DNA from: Rhodocyclales bacterium | GTDB lineage: Bacteria; Pseudomonadota; Gammaproteobacteria; Burkholderiales; Rhodocyclaceae | Direction of reading: 5' to 3' | Assembly (NCBI GenBank): GCA_021413665.1 | Contig: JAIOPW010000396.1 | Location: forward strand, 1-7,499 | Length of the DNA stretch: 7,499 nt | Part shown: positions 6,160 to 7,499 of the stretch, in pieces | Layout of the letters: every line of letters starts with the position of its first letter | Numbering within the stretch: position 1 is the stretch's first letter | The notes under the pieces: generated by a model | What the model was told of the DNA's origin: nothing | The model's database searches: none | Seen by the model: only the letters and a program-made list of their open reading frames with translations | Position numbers and translations under genes: made by a program

Positions 6160-6960
6160 ATGGAACTGGAGATCAACGGCCAGGCTGCTTACGCCTATAA
6201 CGGCGGCAAGCCCTTCGACGCCAGCCTTCCCTGTGTCGTCTTCATCCACGGCGCGCAAAACGACCATAGCGTCTGGCTGCTGCAAAGCCGCTGGTTCGCG
6301 CATCATGGCTTCAGCGTGCTGGCCCTTGACCTGCCGGGCCATGGCCGCAGCGCCGGCAAACCGCTGCCCTCGATAGAAGACCTCGCCGACTGGGTTGAAT
6401 TGCTGATGGAAAGAGTCGGCGCCGGCGCTACGGCGAAAAACGTCTCTTTGGTGGGTCACAGCATGGGTTCGCTGGCCGCGCTGGAATGCGCCTCGCGCCA
6501 CCCGGCCCGCATCGCGCGCATCGCCCTGATCGGCACCGCCGTACCGATGCAGGTATCGGATGCCCTGCTCGGCGCCGCGAACGAGGACGAGCCGAAGGCA
6601 ATCGCCATGATCAACAACTGGTCGCACTCTCCGCGATCCGCCATCGGCGGCTATGTGGTGCCCGGCATCTGGCATTTCGGCGCCGCAAAACGCCTCATGG
6701 AGCGACAAAAACCCGGCGTCCTGCACAACGATCTCGCCGCCTGCAACGCCTACCAACACGGCATGGAAGCCGCTACGTCACTTACCTGCCCGGCCCTGAT
6801 CGTCAGCGGCGGCCGGGACATGATGACGAACCCCAAAGTGTCCGCCAAACTAGCCACCGCCATCAAGGACGCCAGGCGTGTGAGCCTCGATGGGGCCGGT
6901 CACACGCTGGCAGAGCAACCCGATGCGTTGCTCGACGCCTTGCGCAACTTCATCGCCTGA
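6160..6960 (+). CDS. Alpha/beta-fold hydrolase
   Basis: This 266-residue single-domain alpha/beta-hydrolase has the full catalytic set. The oxyanion region is FIHGAQNDHSVW (His30-Gly31), followed by LDLPGHGRS. The nucleophile elbow is GHSMGS with Ser101, the acid is Asp220 in SGGRDMM, and the base is His248 in GAGHTL. A helical cap of about 90 residues lies between the elbow and the acid. There is no signal peptide, so it is probably cytoplasmic; the substrate is unknown. The best start is ATG 6160, two bases after the metY stop (TGAGCATG), which implies translational coupling. The same frame stays open far upstream inside metY, but that part is an overlap artefact. Homoserine acetyltransferase MetX shares this fold but is about 100 residues longer, so this is not MetX. 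Confidence 0.9.
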   Translation: MELEINGQAAYAYNGGKPFDASLPCVVFIHGAQNDHSVWLLQSRWFAHHGFSVLALDLPGHGRSAGKPLPSIEDLADWVELLMERVGAGATAKNVSLVGHSMGSLAALECASRHPARIARIALIGTAVPMQVSDALLGAANEDEPKAIAMINNWSHSPRSAIGGYVVPGIWHFGAAKRLMERQKPGVLHNDLAACNAYQHGMEAATSLTCPALIVSGGRDMMTNPKVSAKLATAIKDARRVSLDGAGHTLAEQPDALLDALRNFIA

Positions 6961-6965
6961 CCTAC

Positions 6966-7499
6966 GTGGATACGCCGCGACAGGAACTCCATCAATTTCC
7001 GGTCATCCGCACCGGCCTGCCGCTGTCCGCGCCACTGGACTGGCTGCGACGCGGGGCGGATGACCTCAAAGCCGGCGGCTTCGCCAGCCTGTTGTACGGA
7101 ATGTGCTTTGCCGCCGCCGGCTTGTTGCTCTTCCTTGCCTTCCGCCATGCCGTGCAACTGGTCACGGCGGTCACCGCCGGATTCATGCTGCTTGGGCCGT
7201 TTCTTGCGTTGGGCCTCTACGAACTTTCCCGCCGTCGCGAGACCGGCGAACCGCTGGGTTTCAAAGTCACTCTCGCGGTCTGGAAGCGGAATATCGGTTG
7301 CTTCGGCATCTATTCGCTGATCCTGATCGTTATCTACCTGGTCTGGGCACGCGCCTCGCTGGTGATCTTTGCCCTGTTTTATCAAGGCGGCATGCCGACC
7401 CTGGGAAGTTTCATGGCACAGATACTGAAGTTCGACAACATCGAGTTCCTGCTGGCCTACCTTGCCGTGGGAAGCTTCTTTGCGACACTGGTATTTGCC
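6966..7499 (+). CDS. DUF2189-type integral membrane protein (3' end outside window)
   Basis: An open frame runs without a stop from GTG 6966 to the window edge, giving 178 residues. A soluble N-terminus contains SAPLDWLRRGADDLKAGGFA (residues 21-40). Hydrophobic segments follow at about 41-59, 65-87, 110-127, 129-140 and 161-178. The W-x-x-x-G-x-x-D-L motif, then SLLYGMCFAAAG and GPFLALGLYELSRRRETGEP, match the DUF2189 family of bacterial inner-membrane proteins of unknown function. The GTG start is chosen because the frame has no ATG before TM1 and the N-terminal motif needs this upstream part. No ribosome site is visible. It begins five bases after the hydrolase stop, so coupling is likely. 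The C-terminus lies beyond the window. Confidence 0.82.
   Translation, partial: MDTPRQELHQFPVIRTGLPLSAPLDWLRRGADDLKAGGFASLLYGMCFAAAGLLLFLAFRHAVQLVTAVTAGFMLLGPFLALGLYELSRRRETGEPLGFKVTLAVWKRNIGCFGIYSLILIVIYLVWARASLVIFALFYQGGMPTLGSFMAQILKFDNIEFLLAYLAVGSFFATLVFA

Noticed and set aside
6160..6960. Possible MetX (homoserine acyltransferase), which shares the alpha/beta-hydrolase fold and would suit the metY context
   Set aside because: At 266 residues it is about 100 shorter than MetX, and the active-site surroundings are those of a generic hydrolase.

Overview
The window is GC-rich chromosomal DNA with dense, short-gapped genes. It most resembles a betaproteobacterium, perhaps of the Rhodocyclales/Azoarcus-Dechloromonas type. 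That placement is inferred from gene content and protein style (a NarL-type two-component pair, a soluble GGDEF protein, a DUF2189 membrane protein, MetY), not from any phylogenetic computation. I see no insertion sequence, phage gene, CRISPR array or sign of recent transfer.

Layout. A complete tRNA-Thr(TGT) gene lies on the minus strand at the left edge and is read out of the window. All eight protein genes lie on the plus strand, starting about 50 bases from the tRNA. They are: (1) a PAS-containing NarX/DegS-like histidine kinase with a degenerate N-terminal receiver; (2) a NarL/LuxR-family response regulator; (3) a cytoplasmic diguanylate cyclase with GGEEF and an intact RxxD inhibitory site; (4) a two-CBS-domain protein; (5) a small DUF465/YdcH-type coiled-coil protein; (6) a MetY-type O-acetylhomoserine sulfhydrylase; (7) an alpha/beta-hydrolase; (8) the first 178 codons of a DUF2189 multi-spanning membrane protein that runs off the right edge. 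Gaps are 58, 6, 34, 18, 18, 2 and 5 bases, so co-transcription of much or all of the run is plausible. I found no convincing terminator inside it.

How the genes may work together. The first three form a plausible signalling chain: the kinase senses through PAS or the pseudo-receiver and phosphorylates the response regulator, while the coupled third gene makes or limits c-di-GMP. The CBS protein probably binds an adenosyl nucleotide. MetY incorporates sulfide into homocysteine for methionine and SAM synthesis. Any functional link between the signalling half and the methionine half is inference from position only.

Most noteworthy points: the kinase's receiver has lost its phospho-acceptor region, apparently through a short deletion. 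The tRNA and kinase promoter candidates overlap back to back, putting the predicted kinase transcript start almost on its start codon. The diguanylate cyclase carries a large N-terminal region I cannot assign. No stretch above 300 bases lacks a gene, and I see no clearly novel multi-gene system.
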